Shown one piece after another: positions 25,328 through 34,023 of a stretch of 64,000 nt of DNA. The first letter of the stretch is position 1. Each line of letters opens with the position of its first letter. The translations under genes were made by a program, and so were the position numbers. The stretch lies in assembly GCA_035452965.1 (NCBI GenBank), contig DAOTCE010000003.1, positions 124,001 to 188,000 on the forward strand, in the 5' to 3' direction. The notes under the pieces were generated by a model, which had not been told where the DNA came from, made no database searches, and saw only the letters and a list, made by a program, of their open reading frames with translations. The DNA comes from Candidatus Paceibacterota bacterium. Its GTDB lineage: Bacteria; Verrucomicrobiota; Verrucomicrobiia; Limisphaerales; UBA8199.

Positions 25328-28300
25328 ATGGTCAGGCAGTTCTGCCCATTCAACTCGGATACGCTCGACGCGGGCGGCAGACAAATGGAGGTTTCCGTGT
25401 CCGCATGTCCGGACGATGCGAACGAAGTCGCGGGGAGCGGCACCGGACAGCCGGCTCGGCTCCGCGTCTGGCTCCTGGCGGGGCTGCTCGCATCGCTCGC
25501 AGGGTCAGCGGTCGCGCAGAGTTCCGGCCAGAACGGCTATTTGATTGAGAGCTGGGCCAGCGAGCGCGGTCTGCCGCAGAACATGGTGACGGGCCTTGCC
25601 CAAACGCCAGATGGTTACCTTTGGGTCAGCACCCTGGACGGACTGGCCCGGTTCGACGGAATGCGCTTCCGAATCTACAAGGCGGGCAACACGCCGGCAT
25701 TGGGGAGCGGGCGCATCCGATTTCTCTTTCCGAGCCGGCGTGGTGGATTCTGGCTGACCACGCAGGAGGGGGGGGCAATCAGGTTTGACAACGGGCGGTT
25801 CAGCGCCCTTGCCCTGCCCGAGTCGCAGGGTCCCCGCCCGGCCATTAGTCAGGTTGCCGAAGACGACGCCAACGGGCTTTGGCTCTCGACAGAAGAGGGC
25901 AAGGCTGCCCGCTTGGCCGATGGGAAATACTCCACGATCTCCACGAATTGGGACCCAAGTGGCAAGACGGCGTTCCAAGTGCGGGCGGACCTTCGCGGCC
26001 GGCTCCTGGCAGTGACGGACACCGCGGTTTACCACGTGAACGGAACGGAGCTGGTTCCGGCGCTGGAGGGCAAGCGGGGCGAGCTGGCGGTTCACTGTCC
26101 CAGCCGGGGTGGGGGATGGTGGGTCAGCACCGGCGGCCAGGTTCGGCTGTGGCGGGATGGGCAGTGGCTCAAGACGGTTCAAGGGCCGGGCCTGCCGGTT
26201 GACTCCATCCGGAGCGCCCTGGAGGATCGCAACGGGCGGCTCTGGCTGGGCACCTGGGGCCAAGGCCTGTTCCGTTGCGATACCAACCAGAGCCCGCTGC
26301 AGCTCACCAAGCAAGATGGTCTGAGCAGCGATTTCGTGCGGGTCCTGTGCGAAGACACCGAGGGCAATCTCTGGGCTGGTACGGAAGGGGCCGGGTTGAG
26401 CCGGCTGCGCGCACCGTTGTTTACGGTGTATGGCCTGGCGGAAGGGCTCTCATGGGAGTGGATCACCAGCGTGAGCGAGGGGCCGACCGGCGACCTGTGG
26501 GTGGGCACCGACGGCTACGGGCTTAACCAGCTCCAAAACGACATGATCCGGCCTGCCAGAGACGAACCGGTGGTGACGCCCCAGCACGTAATGGTGGCCC
26601 TTGCGGACCGCCGGGGACACATTTGGTTGGGCACCCGCCAAGGGGGGCTCTACGAATGGAAAGAAGGAGCCGCTAAGAGAGTGAGCGGTTTCCCGGCGAA
26701 GACCTCTCGTGTGCGATCCCTGTTTGAGGATTCTCAAGGAGCCATCTGGGTAGGCCGGCATGACACCGACGAGCTGGTCAGAGTCCACGATGGAGCGGTG
26801 AGCACCATCGCGCTGCCCAAGTCGCTCGTGCCAGTTGATGTGCGAGTCATGGCGGAGGATGAAAGCGGCGCGCTCTGGATTGGCACGGATGGCAAGGGCT
26901 TGTTGTGCTGGAAAGAAGGGAAGTTCAAGCGCTACTCGCGGGAGGAGGGACTGAGCAGCGACTTGATCTGGGCCTTGCAACCGGAAGCCGACGGCGCGCT
27001 CTGGATCGGCACGTTCGGAGGCGGTTTGACAAGGCTGAAGAACGGGCACGTGGCGACGTGCGCCACCCGACAGGGGCTGGCGGACGACGTGATTTGCCAC
27101 ATTGCCGACGATGGGCGGGGACAGTACTGGCTGGGTTCCCATCAGGGGGTTTTCCGGGTGAACAAGAATGAACTGAACCAGTTTGCCAACGGCACCATCA
27201 GCCAAATCCACTCCGTGGGCTATGGCAAGTCAGACGGCCTGCCCACGCTGGAGTGCAAAGGGGGCTTTCAACCAGCCGGCTGCCGCGGGCGGGACGGGCG
27301 GCTGTGGTTTCCGACCATGGGAGGCGTGGTCGTGGTGGACCCGGTGGACGCGAGCACCGGCAGCCCGGTGCCGCCCGTGTACGTGGAGGAGGTTTTCGTG
27401 GACGGTCAACTCTTCGGGCCGGAGCGATGGCGCATCGCGGAGAGGCGATCGGGCAACGGGAACGCTCGACCAACAGTGGCGGCGATCCGGTCTTCGCGCC
27501 CGGCCTTGAGTTTTCCGGCGGGCAGCCGCCGGTTCGAGTTTCATTGCGCCGGGGTGAGCCTGGGGGCGCCGGAGCAGTTGCGTTTCCGCCACAAGCTGGA
27601 GGGTGTGGATGCCGACTGGGTGGACACGGGTGCCCGGCGCGAGGCCAGCTACACCCGCCTGCCGCACGGCGCTTATACGTTTCGCGTGCAGGCCCGCAAT
27701 CGGGAAGGCATCTGGAGCCAGCCCGGTGATCTGGTCGCATTCCGGGTGCTGCCCTTCCTCTGGCAGACCTGGTGGTTCCTCAGTTTGTTCCTGGTGACGT
27801 TCGGGGGCACAGTGGGTTGGGGGGTAGGGGTGGCTCTCCGGCGGCGGCACCAGCGCCATCTCCGGCTGGTGGAGCAGCTCCACGCAGCCGAGCGGGAGCG
27901 GACACGGATCGCACGTGACATTCACGACGATCTGGGCAGTAGCCTGACGGAGATTAGCCTTTTGGGGGCGCTGGCCGTGCGGGAGTCCACCCCGCCGGGC
28001 GAGGCGCGTGAACAGGTCGCCCGGATGATGACACGGGCCGAGGAGCTGACCCGGAAGCTCGACGAGACGGTATGGGCCGTGAACCCCAAAAACGATTCCC
28101 TGCGGCACCTGGCGACCTACCTGTGCAACCTGGCGAAGGAATTTCTGGAGCCGACGCCTATTCGCTGCCGGCTGGACGTGCCGCCGGACCTGCCGGATGT
28201 GCCGCTGACCACCGAAGTCCGGCATAACGTGTTTCTGGCGACCAAGGAAGCGCTCAACAATGCCGTGCGCCATTCCGGAGCGAGCGAGATTCGGTTGCGC

Positions 28301-28564
28301 ATGGCGGTCGGCGGCGGCGTTCTGGCGCTCGCGGTCGCGGACAACGGTCGGGGTTTCCACCAGGAGGCAAATCAAAGCGCAAGGAACGGGCTGCGGAACA
28401 TGGCGGAACGAATGGAGGAGATCGGCGGGCGCTTGCAAGTGCGCAGCGCCGCCGGGCAAGGCACCACCGTCGCGCTGGAGCTGCCGCTGCCGGGCCCGGT
28501 GGAGGGGGGGGAGAGCTTGCGCGCCACTCAATTGGGGGATGCTACCGGCGGACCGACCGTCTAG
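25328..28564 (+). CDS. Two-component hybrid-type sensor: propeller + Y_Y_Y + histidine kinase
   Basis: This 1078-aa sensor kinase may start at 25385 (MEVSVSACP). After a signal/anchor segment (~45-63), many ~40-residue propeller repeats appear (GYLWVSTLDGLARFDG, GRLWLGTWGQGLFR, GALWIGTDGKGLL), forming two periplasmic beta-propellers. A Y_Y_Y domain follows (~715-800), then one transmembrane helix (~810-835). The dimerisation/phosphoacceptor region is HisKA_3 type (RIARDIHDDLGSSLTEIS, His ~863), and the ATPase domain has the DNGRGF box. Such sensors in Bacteroidetes and Verrucomicrobia often respond to polysaccharides (known for the family). Its stop codon lies inside the -10 of the response-regulator promoter. 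Confidence 0.93.
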   Translation: MVRQFCPFNSDTLDAGGRQMEVSVSACPDDANEVAGSGTGQPARLRVWLLAGLLASLAGSAVAQSSGQNGYLIESWASERGLPQNMVTGLAQTPDGYLWVSTLDGLARFDGMRFRIYKAGNTPALGSGRIRFLFPSRRGGFWLTTQEGGAIRFDNGRFSALALPESQGPRPAISQVAEDDANGLWLSTEEGKAARLADGKYSTISTNWDPSGKTAFQVRADLRGRLLAVTDTAVYHVNGTELVPALEGKRGELAVHCPSRGGGWWVSTGGQVRLWRDGQWLKTVQGPGLPVDSIRSALEDRNGRLWLGTWGQGLFRCDTNQSPLQLTKQDGLSSDFVRVLCEDTEGNLWAGTEGAGLSRLRAPLFTVYGLAEGLSWEWITSVSEGPTGDLWVGTDGYGLNQLQNDMIRPARDEPVVTPQHVMVALADRRGHIWLGTRQGGLYEWKEGAAKRVSGFPAKTSRVRSLFEDSQGAIWVGRHDTDELVRVHDGAVSTIALPKSLVPVDVRVMAEDESGALWIGTDGKGLLCWKEGKFKRYSREEGLSSDLIWALQPEADGALWIGTFGGGLTRLKNGHVATCATRQGLADDVICHIADDGRGQYWLGSHQGVFRVNKNELNQFANGTISQIHSVGYGKSDGLPTLECKGGFQPAGCRGRDGRLWFPTMGGVVVVDPVDASTGSPVPPVYVEEVFVDGQLFGPERWRIAERRSGNGNARPTVAAIRSSRPALSFPAGSRRFEFHCAGVSLGAPEQLRFRHKLEGVDADWVDTGARREASYTRLPHGAYTFRVQARNREGIWSQPGDLVAFRVLPFLWQTWWFLSLFLVTFGGTVGWGVGVALRRRHQRHLRLVEQLHAAERERTRIARDIHDDLGSSLTEISLLGALAVRESTPPGEAREQVARMMTRAEELTRKLDETVWAVNPKNDSLRHLATYLCNLAKEFLEPTPIRCRLDVPPDLPDVPLTTEVRHNVFLATKEALNNAVRHSGASEIRLRMAVGGGVLALAVADNGRGFHQEANQSARNGLRNMAERMEEIGGRLQVRSAAGQGTTVALELPLPGPVEGGESLRATQLGDATGGPTV

Positions 28565-28567
28565 ATT
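28524..28567 (+). promoter_or_regulatory. CTACTCAATTGGGGGATG-type promoter, copy 1
   Basis: CCACTCAATTGGGGGATG (28524-28541, one mismatch to consensus), 20 nt, then TAGATT (28562-28567); the ATG of the response regulator is 8 nt further. It lies in the 3' end of the kinase gene, whose TAG stop forms half of the -10. Confidence 0.75.
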
Positions 28568-28575
28568 GACAACGT

Positions 28576-29199
28576 ATGTCCATTGCTGTGGCCCTTGTCG
28601 AGGACAACCCGGAAATCCGGCGCAACCTTTCGCGCTACATTGACGGGGCGCCCGGGTTTCGCTGCGCCTGCGTGTGCGCCTCGGGCGAGGAGGCCCTGCG
28701 CACGATCCCGCAATCGCCGCCCGATGTGGTGCTGATGGACATCCAGATGCCCGGAATGAGCGGCATCGCCTGCACCGCCGCGCTCAAGAAGTTGCTGCCA
28801 AGGGTGCCGGTGATGATGCTCACGGTGTATGAGGACAACGACGCGATCTTCAATGCCCTTAAGGCGGGGGCGACCGGCTACCTCCTGAAACGGAGCGCGC
28901 CGGCCAAACTCCTGGAATCCATCAAGGAGTTGCATGGCGGCGGCGCGCCCATGACCAGCGAGATCGCGCGGCGGGTGATCGCCTCCTTCCACAAAGAGAA
29001 ACCCGAGTCGCACCCGCAGGATAAACTGACCCGGCGGGAAGAGGAAATTCTGGAGTGCCTGGCCAAGGGCTACGTCACCAAGGAAATTGCCGACAAGCTA
29101 TCGGTCAGCTACGACACGGTGCGCTACCACTTGAAGCACATTTACGATAAGCTGCACGTCCACTCCCGAACCGAGGCCGTGATCAAGTACCTGGGATAG
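28576..29199 (+). CDS. NarL/FixJ-type response regulator
   Basis: This 207-aa regulator has a receiver domain (1-120) and a LuxR-type HTH (~140-205). Acidic pocket ED (VEDNPE), phosphoacceptor D in VLMDIQMPGMSG, T in MLTVYED and K in YLLKRSAP are present. The HTH reads LTRREEEILECLAKGYVTKEIADKLSVSYDTVRYHLKHIYDKL across its length. It follows the HisKA_3 kinase, its natural partner. The gene is preceded by its own copy of the 18-bp promoter element, so autoregulation of the whole element family is a testable idea. No ribosome site precedes the ATG, as expected for a leaderless message. Confidence 0.95.
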   Translation: MSIAVALVEDNPEIRRNLSRYIDGAPGFRCACVCASGEEALRTIPQSPPDVVLMDIQMPGMSGIACTAALKKLLPRVPVMMLTVYEDNDAIFNALKAGATGYLLKRSAPAKLLESIKELHGGGAPMTSEIARRVIASFHKEKPESHPQDKLTRREEEILECLAKGYVTKEIADKLSVSYDTVRYHLKHIYDKLHVHSRTEAVIKYLG

Positions 29200-29203
29200 A
29201 GAG

Positions 29204-31084
29204 CTACTGAGCCAGCAGGCGGTAAAATCCGCGGGGCGCGCCCGCCGGGGGGGAATGCGACAACGGCGTGGCGCACCAGAAGTTGGAACTGTTGTTGGAG
29301 TTGGTAAAGGCCAGCGCGTCGGTCCAGGAAACCAAATCCGGGGCGCACCGCAGCTTGTAGCGGCGGCCCACGATCGTGGCCGCCTCGATCCGGAAGACGC
29401 CGTTGGAAAGCCAGCCAGGACCCAAGATGGGGTTGACCGGGCCAATCGGACTGGTCACTGCGTGGCCGTAATAGAGAACCCGATCCAGCGCGTCATCGTG
29501 CAGCGCGAAACCAGTCTTTACATCCGTGCTGTTGTAATTGTGGACACCGGACTGGCATTCCTGCGGGCCGTTGGTGAGGATTTCGGCGTCCGACTTGGCG
29601 CTGGGGCGCAGCACGGCGATGTGGCCGGAGCCAACGGCTTCCTTTAACGAGGCAACCACCAGCTCGCCGGCATTGGCGAGGTGCTGTGCGTCGGTGGCGC
29701 GGGGGATGGCGTACCAGCCGCTGTTCTGGTTGGTCACCAGCCAAACCGCCTGGTTGTTCGCCAGGTTGAGATCCAGGGCGTCCGGTTGGCGCAGGAGGTA
29801 AACGTCCAGCACGCAAGCCACGGCGGCGGCAAAGGCGCTGCAGTGGCTGGCGGTGCCAACGGTCATGTTCGGCCCGCTGCCACCGGGGGCGCCCGTTAGC
29901 CAGTTTACACTCTTGCCGTTGTCCCAGTAACGTTCGACCTCCAGGGAGTCGAGGAATGCCGAGAGCGCGTGGCCCTGTTCGGTGACGTTGGTCGAGCCGA
30001 CAGTGAGGGTGCCGCTGGTCGCGGGCGCGAGTCCCGCCCCGATGTCCGAAGCGGACGCGGTGAGCGTGTAAGCCCCCGGGAGGGCCACAACCAGATCGTC
30101 GAAGGTCGCGCGCCCATAGGCGTCGCTGGCCACGGTGGTGGTGCCGCTGGCGAAGGCGGCGGTATTGAGCGTGACGGTGATGGGCACGCCGTTGGAGGGA
30201 ACAAAGAAGCCCGTGTCATTCTGGATTTGGACTGCCGTGCTGGTCATGGCGGCCCCTGCGGTTCCAGCCCTGGGCGCCGCCGTGAACACCAGCCGGGTGG
30301 CGGGCGGGATGTTGCCCACTGGCGTCACTTCCTCCCACGTTGGCCCCACACGCAGGGCGTCTGCGACGAAAGAGCCGGCGAGCGGGCCGCTGACCCGGAG
30401 GTAGAGACGGTCCAGGCTGGTGACGGCGATGCCCGTGCTGGAGGCGTCCGCCAGGGCGGGCTCGCTGCCACCCGGGGAGGGATTCAGGTAGAGGGAGGCG
30501 CGGCCAGCAGTGAACTCGTATTTCAATACCACCAAGTGGACTGTGTTCAGCGCGAGCACCGGCGAGGCAAAGACAGTAGTACTGCCGTTCTTGGCCCGAA
30601 CGCCCAGGTTGTAGCCGCCCGTGGCGCTTCTGACGTAAAGGTCGCAGGGATCGAAGGCCGGGCCGTTAGGGAGCACGACACTGGGCGGCAGCAGCCCCAT
30701 GACATACGAACTGAGAGTAACCGCGGAAAAATCAATGAGGAAGGAGAACCAGACGCTGCCGCCGGCGGCGGTAGTGTCGAGAGGCCGCAAGGTTACGATG
30801 GCGTAAGGGGAACTGCCCTGCGTCACACTGACCGCGCGTCCGGCAGGGGAGGTGTCCGCCAGATTGGTATAGGTCAGACCGCCCTCGATTACCGCGATCA
30901 AGTTAGTGGGAGACGTCCAGGGCAGGTTGGTGCCGAGGGTCCCGGGAGGATAATTGAAGCCATCCTGCAAGTAGAGCGCAGCCTGGGTGTTCCAGGCGAC
31001 CAGCAGGCTGGTGCCGAGGGCCAGGCGCCAGCATCGGGCGGCCCGCCGGCGGGCAGCTGCGAGAGTGGAGGGGTTGCGTTGCAT
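29204..31084 (-). CDS. Secreted multidomain protein with CHAP-like domain (paralog 1)
   Basis: This 626-aa protein has a signal peptide (LALGTSLLVAWNTQA). Domains in order: a ~210-residue jellyroll-like domain (YLQDGFNYPPG, DPCDLYVRS, RASLYLNPSPG); a bacterial Ig-like domain (~260-360; GRATFDDLVVALPGAYTLTA); a ~170-residue domain with an invariant Cys (HCSAFAAA) and His (GSGHIAVLRPS), spaced as in CHAP/NlpC-type papain-fold hydrolases; and the verrucomicrobial C-terminal beta domain (YKLRCAPDLVSWTD ... FYRLLAQ). It is ~60% similar by eye to the protein at 51827 and has the same length. Peptidoglycan or peptide cleavage is an inference. Confidence 0.7.
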   Translation of the reverse strand: MQRNPSTLAAARRRAARCWRLALGTSLLVAWNTQAALYLQDGFNYPPGTLGTNLPWTSPTNLIAVIEGGLTYTNLADTSPAGRAVSVTQGSSPYAIVTLRPLDTTAAGGSVWFSFLIDFSAVTLSSYVMGLLPPSVVLPNGPAFDPCDLYVRSATGGYNLGVRAKNGSTTVFASPVLALNTVHLVVLKYEFTAGRASLYLNPSPGGSEPALADASSTGIAVTSLDRLYLRVSGPLAGSFVADALRVGPTWEEVTPVGNIPPATRLVFTAAPRAGTAGAAMTSTAVQIQNDTGFFVPSNGVPITVTLNTAAFASGTTTVASDAYGRATFDDLVVALPGAYTLTASASDIGAGLAPATSGTLTVGSTNVTEQGHALSAFLDSLEVERYWDNGKSVNWLTGAPGGSGPNMTVGTASHCSAFAAAVACVLDVYLLRQPDALDLNLANNQAVWLVTNQNSGWYAIPRATDAQHLANAGELVVASLKEAVGSGHIAVLRPSAKSDAEILTNGPQECQSGVHNYNSTDVKTGFALHDDALDRVLYYGHAVTSPIGPVNPILGPGWLSNGVFRIEAATIVGRRYKLRCAPDLVSWTDALAFTNSNNSSNFWCATPLSHSPPAGAPRGFYRLLAQ

Positions 31085-31154
31085 CGGTCAGAATCGCTGG
31101 GGCGCTTAAGATTACTATTCTCGGCGAGCGTAACAGGTTTGGGCGTGCCGTCAC

Positions 31155-31199
31155 CTACTCAATTGGGGGATGTGCGCAGGCTTGGGGCGGGGCTATGTT
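31155..31199 (+). promoter_or_regulatory. CTACTCAATTGGGGGATG-type promoter, copy 2
   Basis: A perfect consensus copy (31155-31172) is followed after 21 nt by TATGTT (31194-31199). The GTG start of the GHL10 gene is 12 nt beyond it, so this copy would give a very short leader. The divergent CHAP-like gene starts 70 nt away on the other side. Confidence 0.65.
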
Positions 31200-31211
31200 G
31201 AGGCGTAAATC

Positions 31212-32441
31212 GTGAATTCTTCAAGAGACTCGTTCGGCAGGGCGGTTTGGCTCCTCCTGGCAGCCGTGTTGGGATGTGTAACAGTTTGGGGAGCTTCCAC
31301 TCCGGAGAATCGGAAAGCGGTTCCCGGTCCCGCTGAAGTCAGGGGGGTGTGGATGTGGAGTTCGGCCCTCCAGCAGGAGAGCGGCGAACAGATTGCCGCA
31401 CATCTCGCCGAGCATCAAATCAACCGGGTGTTCTTTCTGGTGAAAGGCTACTCCGGGCGGGTGTGCTATCCGAGCAAATTGGCCCCTTCGCAACGATCAG
31501 GCAGAGACTGCCTGAGGGAGATCCTGACGGCTTGCCACAAGCGAGGCATCGAGGTCCATGCCTGGTTTGTATTCAATAGCGACGATCACTGGGGGACGAA
31601 GCATCCGGAAGACGCCATGTGTCACGTCGGCAAACCGGATGCCTGGGGGGATGGGCCTTATTCCAAAAAGGACAGCCAGAGCAGTATTCCGATTTGCCCG
31701 CTCAGCCAGGGGTATCGAAGCCACTTCAAGGGCCTGGTGCGGGAGGTGTTGGCCGGTTACGAGGTGGATGGGATTCACCTGGACTACATCCGGTATGGAC
31801 ACATGTGCTATTGCTTCTGCCCGCGGCACCAGTCGCTGGCCGCCAGCAACGGCATCGCGATGGCGAACGTGCGGAAAGCCATCTATAAGACCTTCTACGC
31901 GCCCAGGAAGCAGAGCAGTTACTATTTCGACCGCTACCGGGCCGGCGACCACGACGTGACTCGCTGGGTGGGCATGCGGGAGGAGGATATCAACACCGCT
32001 GTGAACGAGGTCCGGCAACTCGTCAAGACCACGAAACCGACGCTGGCCTTGTCCGCGTCGTTTATGCCGGAGGGTGGGGAGTTGGATGACGCCTACGCTC
32101 GCTGCCATTACGCCCAGAATTACGCCACCGCCGGCAGCCAGTTGGATTATATCCTGCCGATGACTTACTGGAACAGTCCCCTGCGGGTGGCGCAGATCGC
32201 GCGCAATGCCGAGCAAAAGTCCCACCGGCCGGTCTACAGCGGACTCTGGGCCTCAGAGGCGAAGGCCACCCCGCCCGACAAGCAGGAGCGAGACGACTCC
32301 GTGTCGGCGCCGATCTCCAGAGTGGTGTCCCCGCTGAAGCTGAGCCAGCATATTCAAGTGCTTCGGGAACAGGGCATCAAAGGGTTTGTCCTCTTCCAGT
32401 ATGGCACCATGACCGAGCGGTTGTGGAAGGAACTGCCCTGA
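31212..32441 (+). CDS. GHL10-type glycosidase-like secreted protein
   Basis: This 409-aa protein starts at GTG 31212 and has a signal peptide (FGRAVWLLLAAVLGCVTVWG). It is a TIM-barrel of the glycosyl-hydrolase-like 10 family (PF02638 group): EVRGVWMWSS at strand 1, RGIEVHAWFVFN, the catalytic-region VDGIHLDYIRYG and LDYILPMTYW at the late strands. Such proteins are predicted polysaccharide or peptidoglycan hydrolases. The acidic residues of HLDYIRY and the cysteine-rich loop CYCFCPRH are noteworthy. Substrate unknown. Confidence 0.82.
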   Translation: MNSSRDSFGRAVWLLLAAVLGCVTVWGASTPENRKAVPGPAEVRGVWMWSSALQQESGEQIAAHLAEHQINRVFFLVKGYSGRVCYPSKLAPSQRSGRDCLREILTACHKRGIEVHAWFVFNSDDHWGTKHPEDAMCHVGKPDAWGDGPYSKKDSQSSIPICPLSQGYRSHFKGLVREVLAGYEVDGIHLDYIRYGHMCYCFCPRHQSLAASNGIAMANVRKAIYKTFYAPRKQSSYYFDRYRAGDHDVTRWVGMREEDINTAVNEVRQLVKTTKPTLALSASFMPEGGELDDAYARCHYAQNYATAGSQLDYILPMTYWNSPLRVAQIARNAEQKSHRPVYSGLWASEAKATPPDKQERDDSVSAPISRVVSPLKLSQHIQVLREQGIKGFVLFQYGTMTERLWKELP

Positions 32442-32448
32442 GCGCGGG

Positions 32449-33930
32449 TTAGAGATCGCCGGCAGCCCACCTGACTCCGCGAACAACCATCTGTTCGAGG
32501 CCAGCGGTCAACTCGGGATGGAAGCTGAACACCACGCAGCGGCCGAGTTGATAGGTCGAGGTGGTCATGCAGGTGGTGCCCGGCATGATGCCCTGGGGGG
32601 CGCCGTTGTCATGAAAGTCGCTCACGAAGACCGCGACTTGCTCGTAGTCCGGCAGGATGGCGGAGCCACCGGGCCCGAGAAGCGGCCCGTTGGCGTAGTA
32701 GGCGGTGACGTTTTCCGGGAAGCCCGCCACGATCGTGTTGGTATCGTTGACGATGCGGATCTCGGCCATGCCCGACCCTCGGTTCCAGTGGTCCACATCA
32801 ATGATCCCGGCATCCACCAGTTCCAGCCACGCGGTCTGCGTGTTATAGCCCAGCGCGATCAGATAGGCTCCGGCGCAGGTGCCGATACAACCGCCGCCGT
32901 TGGCGACGAATTCCTCGACCCTGGCGCAGCCGGTTTGCTGCAGCGCTGTGGCTTGCCCCGTGCCGCCGCCACCCGGGAACATAACCACGTCATAATTCGT
33001 CAAGCCGCCGGCCCGGATGGAAGCGGCGGTGATGGCGGAGGGGACAAACCCGCTATTGGCGCTGAGAATGCTGATGGTGGCCTGAATGCAGCCAGTATCG
33101 GTGGATCCACCATCGGGGTCGGTGAAGATGGCGACCTTCAATCCCCCAGGCTGCGGGGCCTGGGGCCAGGAATCAGGCGCGGTCACCGCCCGCACGGTGG
33201 CGTAGTTCGGCATAGTTGCGCTGTGGTCCTGGTACCAGTTAATGGTGCGCGCAAAGACCGAGAACAACGCGCGAGTGGCATACTGGACTGCGCCCACCGT
33301 TGAGAAGTCCGGCAGCGTGAGGTTGGTGTCAATGAAGCCGGCAGTCGTTTCGGCGACCGCGAGAATATTCGCCAGATAAAGGGTGCCGCTGTCCAAGCCG
33401 CCGGGAGCGGGTGGCGGTTGCGTGCCCCCGGTAATGGTGACGGTGGCCGGCGGGGTCTGGGCGTGGGTCTTGTAGTAGCCCAACCACTTCACCATCAGAT
33501 AATGAAGTTCGGCCGCGGTCACCGTATCGGTGCTCGCGCCTCCGACCGTGATGGTTTCCGGGATCTTGCTATGCGCCGTGAGGTGATCACACGTGCGGCT
33601 GCACATGTCCTGCAACTGCGCGTCGGTGACAGTCAAGGCGGGGTGGGTGACCATCACCCGATAGAATCGCTGCTCCGTGGCCGGAAGACAGGGATCGGTC
33701 ATCACACAAGGATTAGCTGCCAACACGAGGTTGGTGAGCACTTGCCAGGAGTCCGTTCGCGCGAGGGTGGGCGTGCATTGGACCGCGCACGCGGTGTGCA
33801 GTACCCCGGTGATGGACAGGTTCACGCTACCCGCATTCACTTGAATGCTCAGGCCGGGCGCCTGGCCGCAGACCCGCCATCCCGTGGCTGCGATTAACAG
33901 CCCCAGTGTGCAATATAGGTGCCGCATCAT
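32449..33930 (-). CDS. Secreted protein with BPL_N-type glutamine-amidotransferase-like domain
   Basis: Starting at the double ATG (33930/33927), this 493-aa protein has a signal peptide. Residues ~30-100 contain the CTPTLARTDSWQVLTNL/FYRVMV type of beta domain usual at C termini in this group. Residues ~105-270 hold a helical segment (LTVTDAQLQDMC, GGASTDTVTAAELHYLMVKWLGYY) resembling pseudomurein-binding-repeat regions. Residues ~280-490 form a class I GATase-like fold with the nucleophile elbow GGGCIGTCAGAYLI and FSFHPEL at the histidine position, as in BPL_N proteins. Substrate unknown. Confidence 0.65.
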   Translation of the reverse strand: MMRHLYCTLGLLIAATGWRVCGQAPGLSIQVNAGSVNLSITGVLHTACAVQCTPTLARTDSWQVLTNLVLAANPCVMTDPCLPATEQRFYRVMVTHPALTVTDAQLQDMCSRTCDHLTAHSKIPETITVGGASTDTVTAAELHYLMVKWLGYYKTHAQTPPATVTITGGTQPPPAPGGLDSGTLYLANILAVAETTAGFIDTNLTLPDFSTVGAVQYATRALFSVFARTINWYQDHSATMPNYATVRAVTAPDSWPQAPQPGGLKVAIFTDPDGGSTDTGCIQATISILSANSGFVPSAITAASIRAGGLTNYDVVMFPGGGGTGQATALQQTGCARVEEFVANGGGCIGTCAGAYLIALGYNTQTAWLELVDAGIIDVDHWNRGSGMAEIRIVNDTNTIVAGFPENVTAYYANGPLLGPGGSAILPDYEQVAVFVSDFHDNGAPQGIMPGTTCMTTSTYQLGRCVVFSFHPELTAGLEQMVVRGVRWAAGDL

Positions 33931-33957
33931 GGTCTCAAGTGTCGTAACAGAAAGAAT

Positions 33958-33989
33958 GAGGCCCTGGCGCAACTTGCCACCAGGGCCTC
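33958..33989 (-). terminator. Hairpin after the beta-strand-repeat gene
   Basis: GAGGCCCTGG pairs with CCAGGGCCTC (10 bp, 12-nt loop). On the minus strand it follows the giant repeat-protein gene and is followed by ATTCTTTCTG, a moderately T-rich tail. It probably ends that transcript before the BPL_N-type gene. Confidence 0.6.
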
Positions 33990-34023
33990 ACCTGCATAAC
34001 CCAACTCCCTCGTTACCAGAACT

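Noticed and set aside
31155..31172. Interpretation of the 18-bp elements as insertion-sequence ends or a simple mobile repeat
   Set aside because: Only 18 bp plus a spaced -10 are shared among most copies, the orientation always agrees with the downstream gene, and no target duplications or paired inverted copies are seen.
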